The notes below the pieces were generated by a model. The model was not told the origin of the DNA, searched no databases, and saw nothing but the letters and a program-made list of their open reading frames with translations. The translations under genes and the position numbers were made by a program. A stretch of 64,000 nucleotides of DNA from Microbacter sp. GSS18 (GTDB taxonomy: Bacteria > Actinomycetota > Actinomycetes > Actinomycetales > Microbacteriaceae): contig CP119753.1 of NCBI GenBank assembly GCA_029319145.1, positions 62,001-126,000 of the forward strand. The letters run 5' to 3'. Positions 1 through 8,630 of this stretch are shown here, piece after piece (position 1 is the first letter of the stretch; every line of letters begins with the position of its first letter).

Positions 1-35
1 GCAACATCCGCGGCGTCATCGTCCACGACATCTGA
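1..35 (+). CDS. C-terminal end of an upstream gene (partial)
   Basis: An open frame enters from the left edge and ends at the TGA at 33-35. Its last residues read NIRGVIVHDI. Endings of this kind occur in zinc-type alcohol dehydrogenases, but ten residues cannot identify the protein. It stops 15 bp before the UGSC gene on the same strand, so it is probably the preceding gene of the same operon. Confidence 0.4.
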   Translation, partial: NIRGVIVHDI

Positions 36-50
36 GGCGGAGAGGAAGAC

Positions 51-611
51 ATGCCCAACGCCATCCTCGATCCCACGGGCCGGGCGGCCGCGGCCGCCGC
101 GGCCGCCGAGACGGTCTACGCCGACCGGCCGGAGTCCCTCGCGGGGCTGCGGATCGGACTGCTCGACAACACCAAGCACAACGCGCTGCTGTTCCTCCAG
201 GAGCTCGGGCGTCTGCTGGTCGCCGAGCACGGCGCCCACGACGTCAGCATCGTCGAGACCAAGCAGAGCTTCTCGGTCCCCGTCGACGACGAGATCGTCG
301 CGCGGTACCAGGGGCGGTGCGATGTCGTGCTGACCGGCGTGGGCGATTGCGGCTCCTGCAGCGCCGCGGCCGTCGCCGACGGCATCAACTTCGAGAAGGC
401 GGGGCTGCCGGCGGCCGTGGTGCTGACGGATGCCTTCACGACCACCGGGCGCATGATGGCCGAGGTCCAGGGTGCCCCCGACTACGAGTGGATCACCACG
501 GCGCACCCGATGGCGAGCCTCACCGAGGACGAGGTCCGGGCGAGGGCCGCCGAGGTGCTGCCCGAGATCGTGGGCGCGCTCCTCGAGCAGCGGGTGGCGG
601 TGGCCGGATGA
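51..611 (+). CDS. UGSC family protein (cysteine form)
   Basis: The product has 186 residues. It matches the UGSC family: an N-terminal ILDPTG, an IGLLDNTKHNA segment, then TGVGDCGSCSAA. The name-giving motif is Sec-Gly-Ser-Cys in selenoprotein members; here it is C100-G-S-C103, and codon 100 is TGC rather than TGA, so this is the cysteine homologue. A run of eight alanines near residues 12-19 is encoded by GC-only DNA. The biochemical role of the family is not established; the vicinal cysteines suggest thiol or metal chemistry. GAGAGGAAG lies just before the ATG. The stop overlaps the next start (ATGA at 608-611), indicating translational coupling. The dehydrogenases and amidohydrolase downstream suggest a catabolic setting. 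Confidence 0.8.
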   Translation: MPNAILDPTGRAAAAAAAAETVYADRPESLAGLRIGLLDNTKHNALLFLQELGRLLVAEHGAHDVSIVETKQSFSVPVDDEIVARYQGRCDVVLTGVGDCGSCSAAAVADGINFEKAGLPAAVVLTDAFTTTGRMMAEVQGAPDYEWITTAHPMASLTEDEVRARAAEVLPEIVGALLEQRVAVAG

Positions 612-1663
612 GCATCGACACCGCCGTCGAAGTGGATCCCGACGTCGCGCAGGCCGCGATCGAGCACTGCTACGAGCAGGGCTGGTCGGACGGGCTGCCG
701 CTGGTGCCGGCGACCCGGCCCCTCGTCGACCGGTTCCTCGCGACGACCGCCCGTCCGGCCGACGAGGTCATCGGGCACATGCCGCAGGTCGATCGCGAGG
801 TCACCGTCGAACTCGCCGCGATCAACGCCGCGATGGCCGGCTGCAAGCCGGAGTACTTCCCGGTCGTGCTCGCGGCGTGGGACGCGCTGATGCGCGAGCG
901 TGCCGCGAAGGGCGGCGGTTGGCAGTCCACCAGCGGGCCCGCGCCCCTCCTGATCGTCAACGGACCCATCCGCGAGGAGCTCGGATTCAACAGCACCGGC
1001 GGCGTGTTCGGCCCGGGGTTCCGCGCCAACGCGACCGTCGCGCGGGCCATCGGACTCATCGTGCGCAACGCGTTCGGCGTGATCCCGCACGAGCTCGAGC
1101 AGGCCACGCAGGGGCTGCCCGGGCGATGGTCGATCTGCTTCGGCGAGAACGAGGAGGAGAGCCCGTGGGAGCCGCTGGCGGCGAGCCTCGGCACGCCCGG
1201 CAACGCCGTCACCGCGACGCTGCTGCGCACGTGCGAGTACGTCGACAATCGGCACACCACCGATCCGGAGCAGCTGCTGGCCGACTTCGCCGACACGATC
1301 GGGCGGTCGGGGTCGTGGATCTTCAAGCACGCGGGCGCCGGCGTCATCCTGTGCCCCGAGCACGCGAACCTGCTCGCCCGCGCCGGCTACAGCCGCGAGG
1401 ACGTGCAGAACTGGCTCGCGGAGCACTCCGGGCGGTCGACCGACGCGCTCGCCGCGGCCGGCAAGGACCTCGCCGAGGACGGCGTGCGCCGTCCCGGTGA
1501 CGGCGCGGGCTCGCACGCCTTCCAGCGCACGATCCCCGAGGGCGCCGAGCGCGGTGTCATCGTCGCCGTCGCGGGCGCCCGCACCGCCGGCATCTCGATG
1601 GTGGTGCGGTACTTCGCCGACTGGTCCGGCACGTCGGTCCCCGTCGAGGGGCCCGCCGCGTGA
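608..1663 (+). CDS. Conserved partner protein of the UGSC protein, function unknown
   Basis: The product has 351 residues, starting at the ATG inside the upstream stop. It begins MSIDTAVEVDPD and carries conserved-looking stretches such as EQGWSDGLPLVPATRP and NAAMAGCKPEYFPVV. No signal peptide or membrane segment is evident. I do not recognise a catalytic fold. The ATGA overlap upstream and the GTGA overlap downstream place it firmly between the UGSC gene and the SDR gene. Co-translation with the UGSC protein suggests the two act together, but that is inference. The open frame extends further upstream, but only in antiphase with the UGSC gene, so the 608 start is preferred. Confidence 0.75.
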   Translation: MSIDTAVEVDPDVAQAAIEHCYEQGWSDGLPLVPATRPLVDRFLATTARPADEVIGHMPQVDREVTVELAAINAAMAGCKPEYFPVVLAAWDALMRERAAKGGGWQSTSGPAPLLIVNGPIREELGFNSTGGVFGPGFRANATVARAIGLIVRNAFGVIPHELEQATQGLPGRWSICFGENEEESPWEPLAASLGTPGNAVTATLLRTCEYVDNRHTTDPEQLLADFADTIGRSGSWIFKHAGAGVILCPEHANLLARAGYSREDVQNWLAEHSGRSTDALAAAGKDLAEDGVRRPGDGAGSHAFQRTIPEGAERGVIVAVAGARTAGISMVVRYFADWSGTSVPVEGPAA

Positions 1664-2523
1664 GTCCGCTCACGCCGAACCCGGCGCTGGAGGATCCGCT
1701 CGCCGCCGTCGGCGAGCAGTGGATGATCGGGCGCACCGCTCTGGTCACCGGCGCCGGTCAGAACGGCGAGCTGCCGGGGGTCGGGTACGCCATCGCGCGA
1801 CTGCTCGCGGCCCACGGCGCCCGCGTGGCGGTGCTGGACCGCTCCGCCGATGCGGCCGACCGCACGGTCGCCCGCATCCGGTCCGCCGGCGGCGTGGCGA
1901 TCCCGCTCGTCGCCGACGTGACCGACGACATCGCGTGCGAACGCGCGGTGGAAGAGGTCGTCGAGCGGTTCGGCGCCCTGGACACCCTCGTCAACAACGT
2001 CGCCAGCGGCGACCGCGCGGGCATCTTCGAGGTCACTCCCGAACGCTTCGAGGAGCTCATCGACATCAACCTGAAGTCGGCGTGGCACGTCACGCGGCAC
2101 GCCGTCCCGGTGCTGCCGCGCGGGAGCGCCATCGTCAACATCTCGTCGGTGGGGGTCCGCGCCCGCGGGCCGGGCATGCCGTACTGCGTCGCGAAGGCGG
2201 GGATCGAGAACTTCACCGAGGGCTCCGCGACGACGCTCGGCCCCCAGGGCATCCGCGTCAACTGCGTCGAGGTCGGCGCGATCTGGGGCGCCTTCGCCGC
2301 CGCGAACATGGACGAGAGCATGCGCGAGCCGCGCCGGCAGTCGACAACCCTCAAGACCGAGGGCTCGGCGTGGGACATCGCCCACGCGACCCTGTTCCTG
2401 CTCAGCGACCGGGCGCGCTGGATCACCGGCCAGATCCTCGCCGTCGACGGCGGGCCGCCGAGCTACTTCCCGCCGGGGCCGCCGATCACGTCGGTGCCCA
2501 AGAGCATCCCGCAGCCGGCCTGA
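1660..2523 (+). CDS. Short-chain dehydrogenase/reductase (SDR)
   Basis: The product has 287 residues and starts at a GTG that overlaps the preceding stop. It shows a classical SDR pattern: TALVTGAGQNG...GVGYAIA for cofactor binding, with a few extra residues in the glycine loop; LVADVTDD; NNVAS in place of NNAG; the catalytic serine near S162/S163; and Y175xxxK179. The C-terminus has the common ITGQILAVDGG. It should oxidise or reduce a hydroxyl/carbonyl group using NAD(P)(H); the substrate is not deducible. Its place between the UGSC pair and a zinc dehydrogenase suggests successive steps of one pathway. Confidence 0.9.
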   Translation: MSPLTPNPALEDPLAAVGEQWMIGRTALVTGAGQNGELPGVGYAIARLLAAHGARVAVLDRSADAADRTVARIRSAGGVAIPLVADVTDDIACERAVEEVVERFGALDTLVNNVASGDRAGIFEVTPERFEELIDINLKSAWHVTRHAVPVLPRGSAIVNISSVGVRARGPGMPYCVAKAGIENFTEGSATTLGPQGIRVNCVEVGAIWGAFAAANMDESMREPRRQSTTLKTEGSAWDIAHATLFLLSDRARWITGQILAVDGGPPSYFPPGPPITSVPKSIPQPA

Positions 2524-2557
2524 GCCGGCCGACCCGACGACGAGACGAGAGACGAAC

Positions 2558-3664
2558 ATGGCAGAGATGGTGCGCGCGGCCGTGCAGACCGGCCCCCGGA
2601 GGATCGAGATGCGCGAGTTCCCGCGCCCGCAGATCGGTCCCGACGACGGGCTGCTGCGCGTCGAGGCCAACGGCATCTGCGGCAGCGACGTCGAGATCTA
2701 CCGCGGCCACATGGGGATGAACCCCAACCCCTTCATCCCCGGGCACGAGCCGATGGGCATCATCGAGGAACTGGGCGAGCGGGCCGCCGAGCGCTGGGGG
2801 GTCGAGGTCGGCGACCGCGTCGCGCTCGAGGTGATCGTGCCGTGCCGTGCGTGCGAGGACTGCCTGACCGGCAACTACCAGGCGTGCCGCTTCCGCAAGT
2901 ACGGCCACGGCGTCACCGGCATCGAGGTGAGCCCCAGCCTGTGGGGCGGGTTCGCCGAGTACCTCTACATCTCGCCGAACTCGGTCGTCCACAAGATCGA
3001 CAAGAGCCTGCCGGCCGAGATCGCCGCGATGTACAACCCGCTCGGCGCGGGCGTGCGGTGGGCCGTCGACCTCGGCGAGGTCGGCCTCGGCGCCACCATG
3101 CTCGTGCTCGGCTCCGGTCAGCGCGGGCTCGCCGCCGTGATCGCCGCCAAGGCCGCCGGTGCCGGCCAGGTCATCGTCACAGGGCTGGAGTCGGATGCCC
3201 ACAAGCTCGCGATCGCACGCGAGCTCGGGGCCGACCACACGCTCATCGTCGACGGCGAGGACGCGCCCGACACCGCCGACGCGGTGATGGAGCTCACCGG
3301 CGGCCGCGGCGTCGACGTCGCGCTCGATCTGACGCCGATGGCGGCAGGACCCATCACGGACGCGCTGAAGAGCGTGCGGCACGGCGGCCGCGTGGTCCTC
3401 GCCGGCCTCAAGGGCCAGCGCGAGATCCCGCTCGTGACCGACCTGATCATCAACCGCGCCGTCACGGTCAAGGGCGCCTTCGGCGTCGACGCCACCGCGA
3501 ACAAGAAGGCGATCGCCCTGCTGGAGTCCGGGCGCTTCCCGCTCGAGAAGCTGCACACGCACACCTTCGGCCTCGACGACGTCGGTCTCGCGATCGAGAC
3601 CCTCGCCGGCGAGACCGACGACAAGTCCGCCATCCACGTCTCCGTCCACCCCAGCCTCGCCTGA
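2558..3664 (+). CDS. Zinc-dependent medium-chain dehydrogenase
   Basis: The product has 368 residues. Family signatures are GICGSDVEIYRGH (catalytic zinc cysteine), GHEPMGII, the four-cysteine structural zinc lobe CRACEDC...YQAC, and the nucleotide-binding loop GSGQRGLAAVIAAKAAGA. The sorbitol/threonine dehydrogenase branch fits best. The start ATG follows the SDR stop by 34 bp; ACGAGACGAGAGACGAAC precedes it. It is likely cytosolic and NAD(P)-linked, and part of the same operon as the SDR and amidohydrolase. The substrate is unknown. Confidence 0.9.
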   Translation: MAEMVRAAVQTGPRRIEMREFPRPQIGPDDGLLRVEANGICGSDVEIYRGHMGMNPNPFIPGHEPMGIIEELGERAAERWGVEVGDRVALEVIVPCRACEDCLTGNYQACRFRKYGHGVTGIEVSPSLWGGFAEYLYISPNSVVHKIDKSLPAEIAAMYNPLGAGVRWAVDLGEVGLGATMLVLGSGQRGLAAVIAAKAAGAGQVIVTGLESDAHKLAIARELGADHTLIVDGEDAPDTADAVMELTGGRGVDVALDLTPMAAGPITDALKSVRHGGRVVLAGLKGQREIPLVTDLIINRAVTVKGAFGVDATANKKAIALLESGRFPLEKLHTHTFGLDDVGLAIETLAGETDDKSAIHVSVHPSLA

Positions 3665-3684
3665 CAGACCGAAAGGCCCCGCCC

Positions 3685-4719
3685 GTGCTCATCGACGCCC
3701 ACGCGCACCTTCTGCCCCGCGACTACCCCGAGGATGCCCCCGCGTGCTTCCCCCACATGGAAGCCATCGAGGGCAGCACCGACCGACTGCTCGTGTTCGA
3801 CCAGATGCGGTTCCCCGCTAAGGAGGTCTTCTGGGAGGCGGAGCGCCGCCTCGAGGCGATGGACGCCTCGGGGGTGGACGCCGAGGTGGTCAGCCCCATG
3901 CCGCCGCTGCTGCGGTACGACCTGCCGGCCGCCGACGGCCTGGCGCTCTCGCGTCACGTCAACGACGTCGCCGCCGAACTGAGCTCGCACGCCCCCGACC
4001 GCATCATCGCGCTCGGGATGGTGCCGATGCAGGACCCGGATGCCGCCACGACGGAGCTCGCCGCCATCAAGGCGCAGGGGCTGGCCGGTGTCGAGATCGC
4101 ATCGAACATCCTCGGCAGCTCGATCGGCGACGAGAAGTTCCTGCCGTTCTTCCAGGAGCTGGAACGTCTGTCGCTGCCGCTGTTCGTCCACGCGATGCCG
4201 TCGCCGAGCGACCGCCTGCCGTTCTCGGCGATGGGCACGTACGTCGTCGGGATCGAGGGCATGTACGCTGCGGCATCCCTCATCCTCGGCGGCACAGCCG
4301 CCGCCTGCCCGAACCTGCAGGTCTCGTTCAGCCACGCCGCGGGCGGGTTCGCGATGATGCTGCCGCGGGCGAACTACTTCTGGGGCGGATCGTGGAACGA
4401 GGAGCCGAGGGACCTCGCGCGCGCCGTCATGCCCGACGACGGCCCCTCGCCTCTCGACTACGCGCGGCGCTTCTACTACGACTCCATGGTGTTCGACCGG
4501 CGGACGATCCGGTACCTGGTGGACATCCTCGGTGCCGACCGGCTGCTCGTGGGATCCGACTTCCCCGCGATGCTCCGCGAGGAGCCGGCGGCGAAGACCC
4601 TGAAGTCGATGGAGCTGCCCGACGACCAGTGGCAGGACATCGCATGGCGCAACGCCATGCGCTGGCTCGGCCGTGAGGGCGCCGATCTGGGCTTGGCCGA
4701 AGCGGTCGCGACCGCCTGA
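3685..4719 (+). CDS. Amidohydrolase of the ACMSD (amidohydrolase 2) type
   Basis: The product has 344 residues and starts at a GTG (VLIDAHAHLLPRDYP), with GAAAGG about 8 bp upstream. The HAH near residue 6 supplies two metal ligands. Later the expected features appear: a mid-protein LPLFVHAMPS, SFSHAAGGFA, and the aspartate in GSDFPAMLREEP. Enzymes of this family hydrolyse or decarboxylate C-C/C-N bonds with a bound metal, often in aromatic catabolism. It is the last gene before a strong hairpin and so appears to end the catabolic operon. Substrate unknown. Confidence 0.88.
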   Translation: MLIDAHAHLLPRDYPEDAPACFPHMEAIEGSTDRLLVFDQMRFPAKEVFWEAERRLEAMDASGVDAEVVSPMPPLLRYDLPAADGLALSRHVNDVAAELSSHAPDRIIALGMVPMQDPDAATTELAAIKAQGLAGVEIASNILGSSIGDEKFLPFFQELERLSLPLFVHAMPSPSDRLPFSAMGTYVVGIEGMYAAASLILGGTAAACPNLQVSFSHAAGGFAMMLPRANYFWGGSWNEEPRDLARAVMPDDGPSPLDYARRFYYDSMVFDRRTIRYLVDILGADRLLVGSDFPAMLREEPAAKTLKSMELPDDQWQDIAWRNAMRWLGREGADLGLAEAVATA

Positions 4720-4745
4720 TCCGGCGCCCGCGACGCGCCTCCGCA

Positions 4746-4783
4746 GCGACGCTCCACCCCGTTCCGACGGGGTGGAGCGTCGC
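4746..4783 (+). terminator. Perfect 17-bp stem hairpin after the amidohydrolase gene
   Basis: Arms 4746-4762 and 4767-4783 are perfectly complementary around a TCCG loop. No T-run follows, as is common for actinobacterial terminators. It lies 27 bp after the stop codon and separates the catabolic genes from the transporter genes. Confidence 0.85.
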
Positions 4784-4866
4784 CGTCTGCGCGGCCGCGG
4801 CGCCTGCTCCGGGCGTCCTTTCGTCGGGCGGAAACAGCGTGGAAGGCACTCGGGCATCGGACGAGA

Positions 4867-4879
4867 CTTCCCAGGGAAG
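4867..4879. promoter_or_regulatory. 13-bp palindrome upstream of the transporter operon
   Basis: CTTCCCAGGGAAG is a perfect inverted repeat about 90 bp before the solute-binding protein start. A second short stem (GAGTCC...GGACTC) follows around 4896-4912. Either could be a regulator site for the ABC operon or part of its leader; no factor can be named. Confidence 0.35.
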
Positions 4880-4968
4880 CCCGGCGACGGGCCGAGAGTC
4901 CAAAGAAGGACTCGGCGACACGCACCCGCGGTCGCGACCAACAACCCTCAGTCCAAGGGGAGCGTCAC

Positions 4969-6720
4969 ATGAAGAGAATTCGGAAGGGCGGAAGGTCGGC
5001 GACGCGGCTGATCACATCGCTCGCGATCGTCCTGGGCCTCGGCCTGTCGACGGCGGCATGCACATCGGACGGCGGCGGAACCGACGGAGGCTCCGGCTCC
5101 GGCGAGCCGCAGTCCGGCGGCGACGTCACGGTCCTGCTCGACGCCGGCTTCGCCGGCGGCTGGGCCACGGGCCTCGACCCCGCCACCAGCAACACCACCG
5201 GTGCGAATCTGCCTCAGAACTCCGCCATCTTCGGCGGGCTGTTCACCCTCGAGGCCGACGCGGACGGTTCCAACGCACGCATCGAGCCCAACCAGGCCGA
5301 GAGCTACGAGTGGTCCGAGGACGGTCTCACGCTGACCGTCACACTCCGCGACGGCATCACGTTCACCGACGGCACCGACATGAACGCCGAGGCGGTCGTG
5401 TGGAACTGGATCCGCCTGCTCAACTCCGGCAGCACCGGCGCGCCGCGCCTCCAGCTTGACACCACCGGGGAGGCTCCCGACCTGAGCGACGAGTTCATGG
5501 ACAGCCTGTGGGCTGCGCTCCCCGAGGACGTCGACGAGGCCACCGTGATGGGCCACCTCGCCGCGATCCAGGCGACCGGCGACCTGACGGTGCAGATGAA
5601 GCTGCTCGCCGTCGACGGCTCGCTCGTCAACGGCTTCCCGGCCAGCGCCCTGAACCTCATCGCGTCGCCCTCGGCGTACGCGGAGGCGGGCGGCGAGGAG
5701 TTCAGCCTCATGCCGGTGGGTGCGGGGCCGTTCATCATCACGTCGAACAGCATGAGCGACCGTCTCGAGCTGGAGCGGAATCCGGACTACTTCAAGGACG
5801 GCCTGCCCTACCTCGACGCGATCAACTTCCAGGCTGTCGGCGGCGACCAGGTCGCGTACCAGACACTGCTGGCGGGCCAGGGCGACATCATCGAGGGTCT
5901 GTCGGCCGTCACGCTCATCCAGGAGGCGGAGGGCAACCCCGACGTCGCCGTATACCCCGGCGTTCCGACGTCGCCGTATGTCGTGCAGCTGAACACCCGC
6001 GTCCCTCCGTTCGACGACATCAAGGCGCGTGAGGCGATCTACTACGCCACCGACTTCTCGGCGATCAACGAGGGGCTGTTCAAGGGCGACGGCGAGATGA
6101 GCCAGTCGTTCACGGCATCCGGTGGTCTGTTCTGGAACCCCGAGGTCGAGGGCTACCGCGAGTACGACCTCGACAAGGCCAAGGCGCTGGTCGACGAGAT
6201 GGGCGGCCTGACCGTCACGCTCGGCACGACCGACATCGTCACGGCGCGCTCGGTCAACACGGCCCTGCAGACGCAGTGGAAGGAAGCCGGCATCGACGTC
6301 GAGATCACCGCACAGCCTCTGGGCGACGTGATCAACGACTTCCTCGGCGGGCAGTGGCAGGCGATGCTGCAGACCGCCGGAGCGTGGGACCCGTCGGTCG
6401 GCATCGGCGTCGGCGTCCGGTTCGGCTCCACCTCGCCGTTCAGCGGTGCTCCGCTGCCGGCCGAGGAGGGCGGCACCACCGAGCTCGACGATCTCCTGGC
6501 CGCCGCGGTGTCCACGATCGATCCCGACGAGCGCAAGATGTACTACGACGAGATCGCCAAGTTCATCTCCGACGAGGCCTACGCCCCGTTCGGCATGGCG
6601 TTCACGCCGGCGCAGGTCGTCCGCCAGGGCGTCCACGGTCCCGGTCTCGACGAGCCGATCCCCGCGCTCGCCGTGAACGAGGGCGTGCTGTACGACCGGG
6701 TCTGGGTCGAGAGTGACTGA
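4969..6720 (+). CDS. ABC transporter substrate-binding lipoprotein, peptide/opine family
   Basis: The product has 583 residues. A basic N-terminus (MKRIRKGGR), a hydrophobic stretch and the lipobox TAAC with Cys31 mark a membrane-anchored extracytoplasmic lipoprotein, followed by a Gly/Ser/Asp linker. The rest has the SBP family 5 layout, including SYEWSEDGLTLTVTLRDGITFTDGT and YYATDFSAIN. AAGGGGAG precedes the ATG. Ligands of this family include oligopeptides, nickel complexes and opines; the ligand here is not deducible. The catabolic operon upstream may process the imported compound. Its last bases overlap the first permease gene. Confidence 0.92.
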   Translation: MKRIRKGGRSATRLITSLAIVLGLGLSTAACTSDGGGTDGGSGSGEPQSGGDVTVLLDAGFAGGWATGLDPATSNTTGANLPQNSAIFGGLFTLEADADGSNARIEPNQAESYEWSEDGLTLTVTLRDGITFTDGTDMNAEAVVWNWIRLLNSGSTGAPRLQLDTTGEAPDLSDEFMDSLWAALPEDVDEATVMGHLAAIQATGDLTVQMKLLAVDGSLVNGFPASALNLIASPSAYAEAGGEEFSLMPVGAGPFIITSNSMSDRLELERNPDYFKDGLPYLDAINFQAVGGDQVAYQTLLAGQGDIIEGLSAVTLIQEAEGNPDVAVYPGVPTSPYVVQLNTRVPPFDDIKAREAIYYATDFSAINEGLFKGDGEMSQSFTASGGLFWNPEVEGYREYDLDKAKALVDEMGGLTVTLGTTDIVTARSVNTALQTQWKEAGIDVEITAQPLGDVINDFLGGQWQAMLQTAGAWDPSVGIGVGVRFGSTSPFSGAPLPAEEGGTTELDDLLAAAVSTIDPDERKMYYDEIAKFISDEAYAPFGMAFTPAQVVRQGVHGPGLDEPIPALAVNEGVLYDRVWVESD

Positions 6721-7756
6721 TACCCGCACCGTCGACGAGTCGACGACGTCCATCCGGACCGAGGCGCCCGCCGGGTTCCTCGGCCGGATGGCCGGGTCGC
6801 CGCTCCTGCGCCTGATCGCGCGCCGCGTCCTCATCGCCATCCCGCTGCTGTTCGCGATCAGCGTCCTCGTCTTCGCCCTCCTCGAGGCGATGCCGGGCGA
6901 CGTCGCGCAGCAGCAGGCCGGTATGGACGCCACCCCGGAGGAGGTCGAGGCCGTCCGCAAGCGGCTGGGCCTCGACCGTCCTCCGGTGGAGCGCTACCTG
7001 TCGTGGCTGGGCGGGTTCGTCACCGGTGACCTCGGCCGCTCGTCGGTCAGCGGTCAGCCGGTGGCGACCCTGCTCGGCGAGCGCATGGCGGTGACGATGG
7101 AGCTGGTGCTGCTGGCCTTCGCCGTCTCGCTCCTCATCGCCGTGCCGGTCGCGCTCCTGGCCGCCCGCAAGCCCGGCGGCATCTTCGACCGCATCGTCAT
7201 GGTGATGTCGATGACGCTCCTGGCCGTCCCGAACTACGTGCTGGCCCTGTTGCTGGTGCTCGTGTTCGCGGTCATGCTCCGCACGCTCCCGGCGATCGGC
7301 TACGTGCCGATCGACGAGGGACTGTGGGCCAACCTCAGATCCGTCATCCTCCCCGTGCTCGCGCTCGGCGTGCCGATCGCGTGCTTCTACACCCGCTTCC
7401 TGCGGGGCGACCTCGTCGAGCAGCTCAACTCCGCCGACTACATCGACACCGCCCGCGCGAAGGGCGTCGCTCCGTGGAAGATCCTGTGGAGCCACGCGTT
7501 CCGCAACTCGTCCTTCGGCCTGCTCACGCTGGTGGGCCTGAACATCGGCGGGCTCGTGGGCGGAACCATCATCATCGAGCAGATCTTCGCGATGCCCGGC
7601 ATGGGCATGATGATGCTCCAGGGCGCGATGTCGCGCGACGTGGCCGTCGTGCAGATCTGCGTCTTCATCTTCGCGGCGGTGGCGGTCTTCGCCAACCTGT
7701 TCGTGGATGTCATGTACGCCGTTCTAGACCCGAGGATCCGCTATGGCAGTCGCTGA
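6713..7756 (+). CDS. ABC transporter permease, DppB type
   Basis: The product has 347 residues and starts at a GTG inside the binding-protein gene (8-bp overlap). It has about six transmembrane helices beginning at LIARRVLIAIPLLFAISVLV. Family features include DRPPVERYLSWLGGFVTGDLG and the coupling EAA-like loop around DYIDTARAKGVAPWKILWSHAFRNS. It forms the membrane channel with the next gene product. The overlapping start indicates a co-translated transporter operon. Confidence 0.92.
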   Translation: MTDTRTVDESTTSIRTEAPAGFLGRMAGSPLLRLIARRVLIAIPLLFAISVLVFALLEAMPGDVAQQQAGMDATPEEVEAVRKRLGLDRPPVERYLSWLGGFVTGDLGRSSVSGQPVATLLGERMAVTMELVLLAFAVSLLIAVPVALLAARKPGGIFDRIVMVMSMTLLAVPNYVLALLLVLVFAVMLRTLPAIGYVPIDEGLWANLRSVILPVLALGVPIACFYTRFLRGDLVEQLNSADYIDTARAKGVAPWKILWSHAFRNSSFGLLTLVGLNIGGLVGGTIIIEQIFAMPGMGMMMLQGAMSRDVAVVQICVFIFAAVAVFANLFVDVMYAVLDPRIRYGSR

Positions 7757-8630
7757 TGTAGGAACGACGTCCCGGGTCCTCGTCCCGGTCGACACCGCCG
7801 CGCGCAGCATCATGTGGGCGAAGTGGCGCCGGCGCATGGTCGTCGGCATCCCCGCCGCGATCGTCGCGCTGCTGCTGTTCATCTGCTTCGTGGGGCCGTA
7901 CGTCTTCCCCCTGCCGGCGCCGGTGGGCGGGAGCATCCTCGACAGCGCGCTGCCGCCGGGCAGCCCCGGGCATCCGCTGGGCACCGACGTCAACGGCAAC
8001 GACGTGCTGTCGCGGCTCATCTACGGCGGGCGCGCCTCGCTCACCGTCGCGATCGCGGTCAACGCCATCGGCCTCGTGATCGGCGGCGGCATGGGGGCGC
8101 TGTCGGGCTACCTCGGCGGCACCGCCGACACGATCATCATGCGCGTGCTGGACGTGTTCATCGCGTTCCCGTCGCTGGTGCTCACGATCGCGATCGCCCA
8201 GGTGCTCGGGCCCAGCCTTCCGAACACGATCCTGGCCCTGTGCGCGTTCAGCATCCCGGCCGTCGCCCGCATCGCGAGATCGGCGACGCTGCGCGTGGTG
8301 AACATGCCGTTCATCCAGGCAGCGGAGCTCAGCGGCAGCCCGGCATGGCGCGTGCTGTTCCGGCACATCGCGCCGAACATCACGCCCCAGATGATCAACT
8401 TCGCCCTGCTGGGCATGGGGATCGTGATCGTGACCGAGGGTGCCCTGAGCTTCCTGGGCCTGGGCATCCCGGCGCCCGATCCGAGCTGGGGGAACATGAT
8501 CTTCGAGGGGCAGCAGTCGCTGTCGGCGACGCCGCTGCTGGTGCTGTGGCCGAGCCTGGCGCTGCTGGTGACCGTGCTGGCGTTCAACCTGCTCGGAGAG
8601 AACGTGCGAGACGAGATGAGCGGCCGATGA
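7743..8630 (+). CDS. ABC transporter permease, DppC type
   Basis: The product has 295 residues, with a 14-bp overlap with the upstream permease gene. Hallmarks are HPLGTDVNGNDVLSRLIYGGRASL near the N-terminus, several membrane helices, and the EAA-type loop FIQAAELSGSPAWRVLFRHIAPN. The later SFLGLGIPAPDPSWGNMI is very typical of DppC/OppC. It partners the preceding permease. The last codons overlap the ATPase start (ATGA at 8627-8630). Confidence 0.92.
   Translation: MAVADVGTTSRVLVPVDTAARSIMWAKWRRRMVVGIPAAIVALLLFICFVGPYVFPLPAPVGGSILDSALPPGSPGHPLGTDVNGNDVLSRLIYGGRASLTVAIAVNAIGLVIGGGMGALSGYLGGTADTIIMRVLDVFIAFPSLVLTIAIAQVLGPSLPNTILALCAFSIPAVARIARSATLRVVNMPFIQAAELSGSPAWRVLFRHIAPNITPQMINFALLGMGIVIVTEGALSFLGLGIPAPDPSWGNMIFEGQQSLSATPLLVLWPSLALLVTVLAFNLLGENVRDEMSGR

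Noticed and set aside
345..365. Possible selenocysteine UGA in the UGSC motif
   Set aside because: The codon at residue 100 is TGC, not TGA, so no Sec decoding is needed.
317..607. N-terminal extension of the UGSC partner protein
   Set aside because: The extension is Arg/Gly-rich antiphase translation of the UGSC gene; the ATG at 608 overlaps the stop in the usual operon manner.
4948..6960. Long minus-strand frame opposite the ABC lipoprotein
   Set aside because: Low-complexity Arg/Asp/Val composition and no motif; the lipoprotein on the plus strand is unmistakable.
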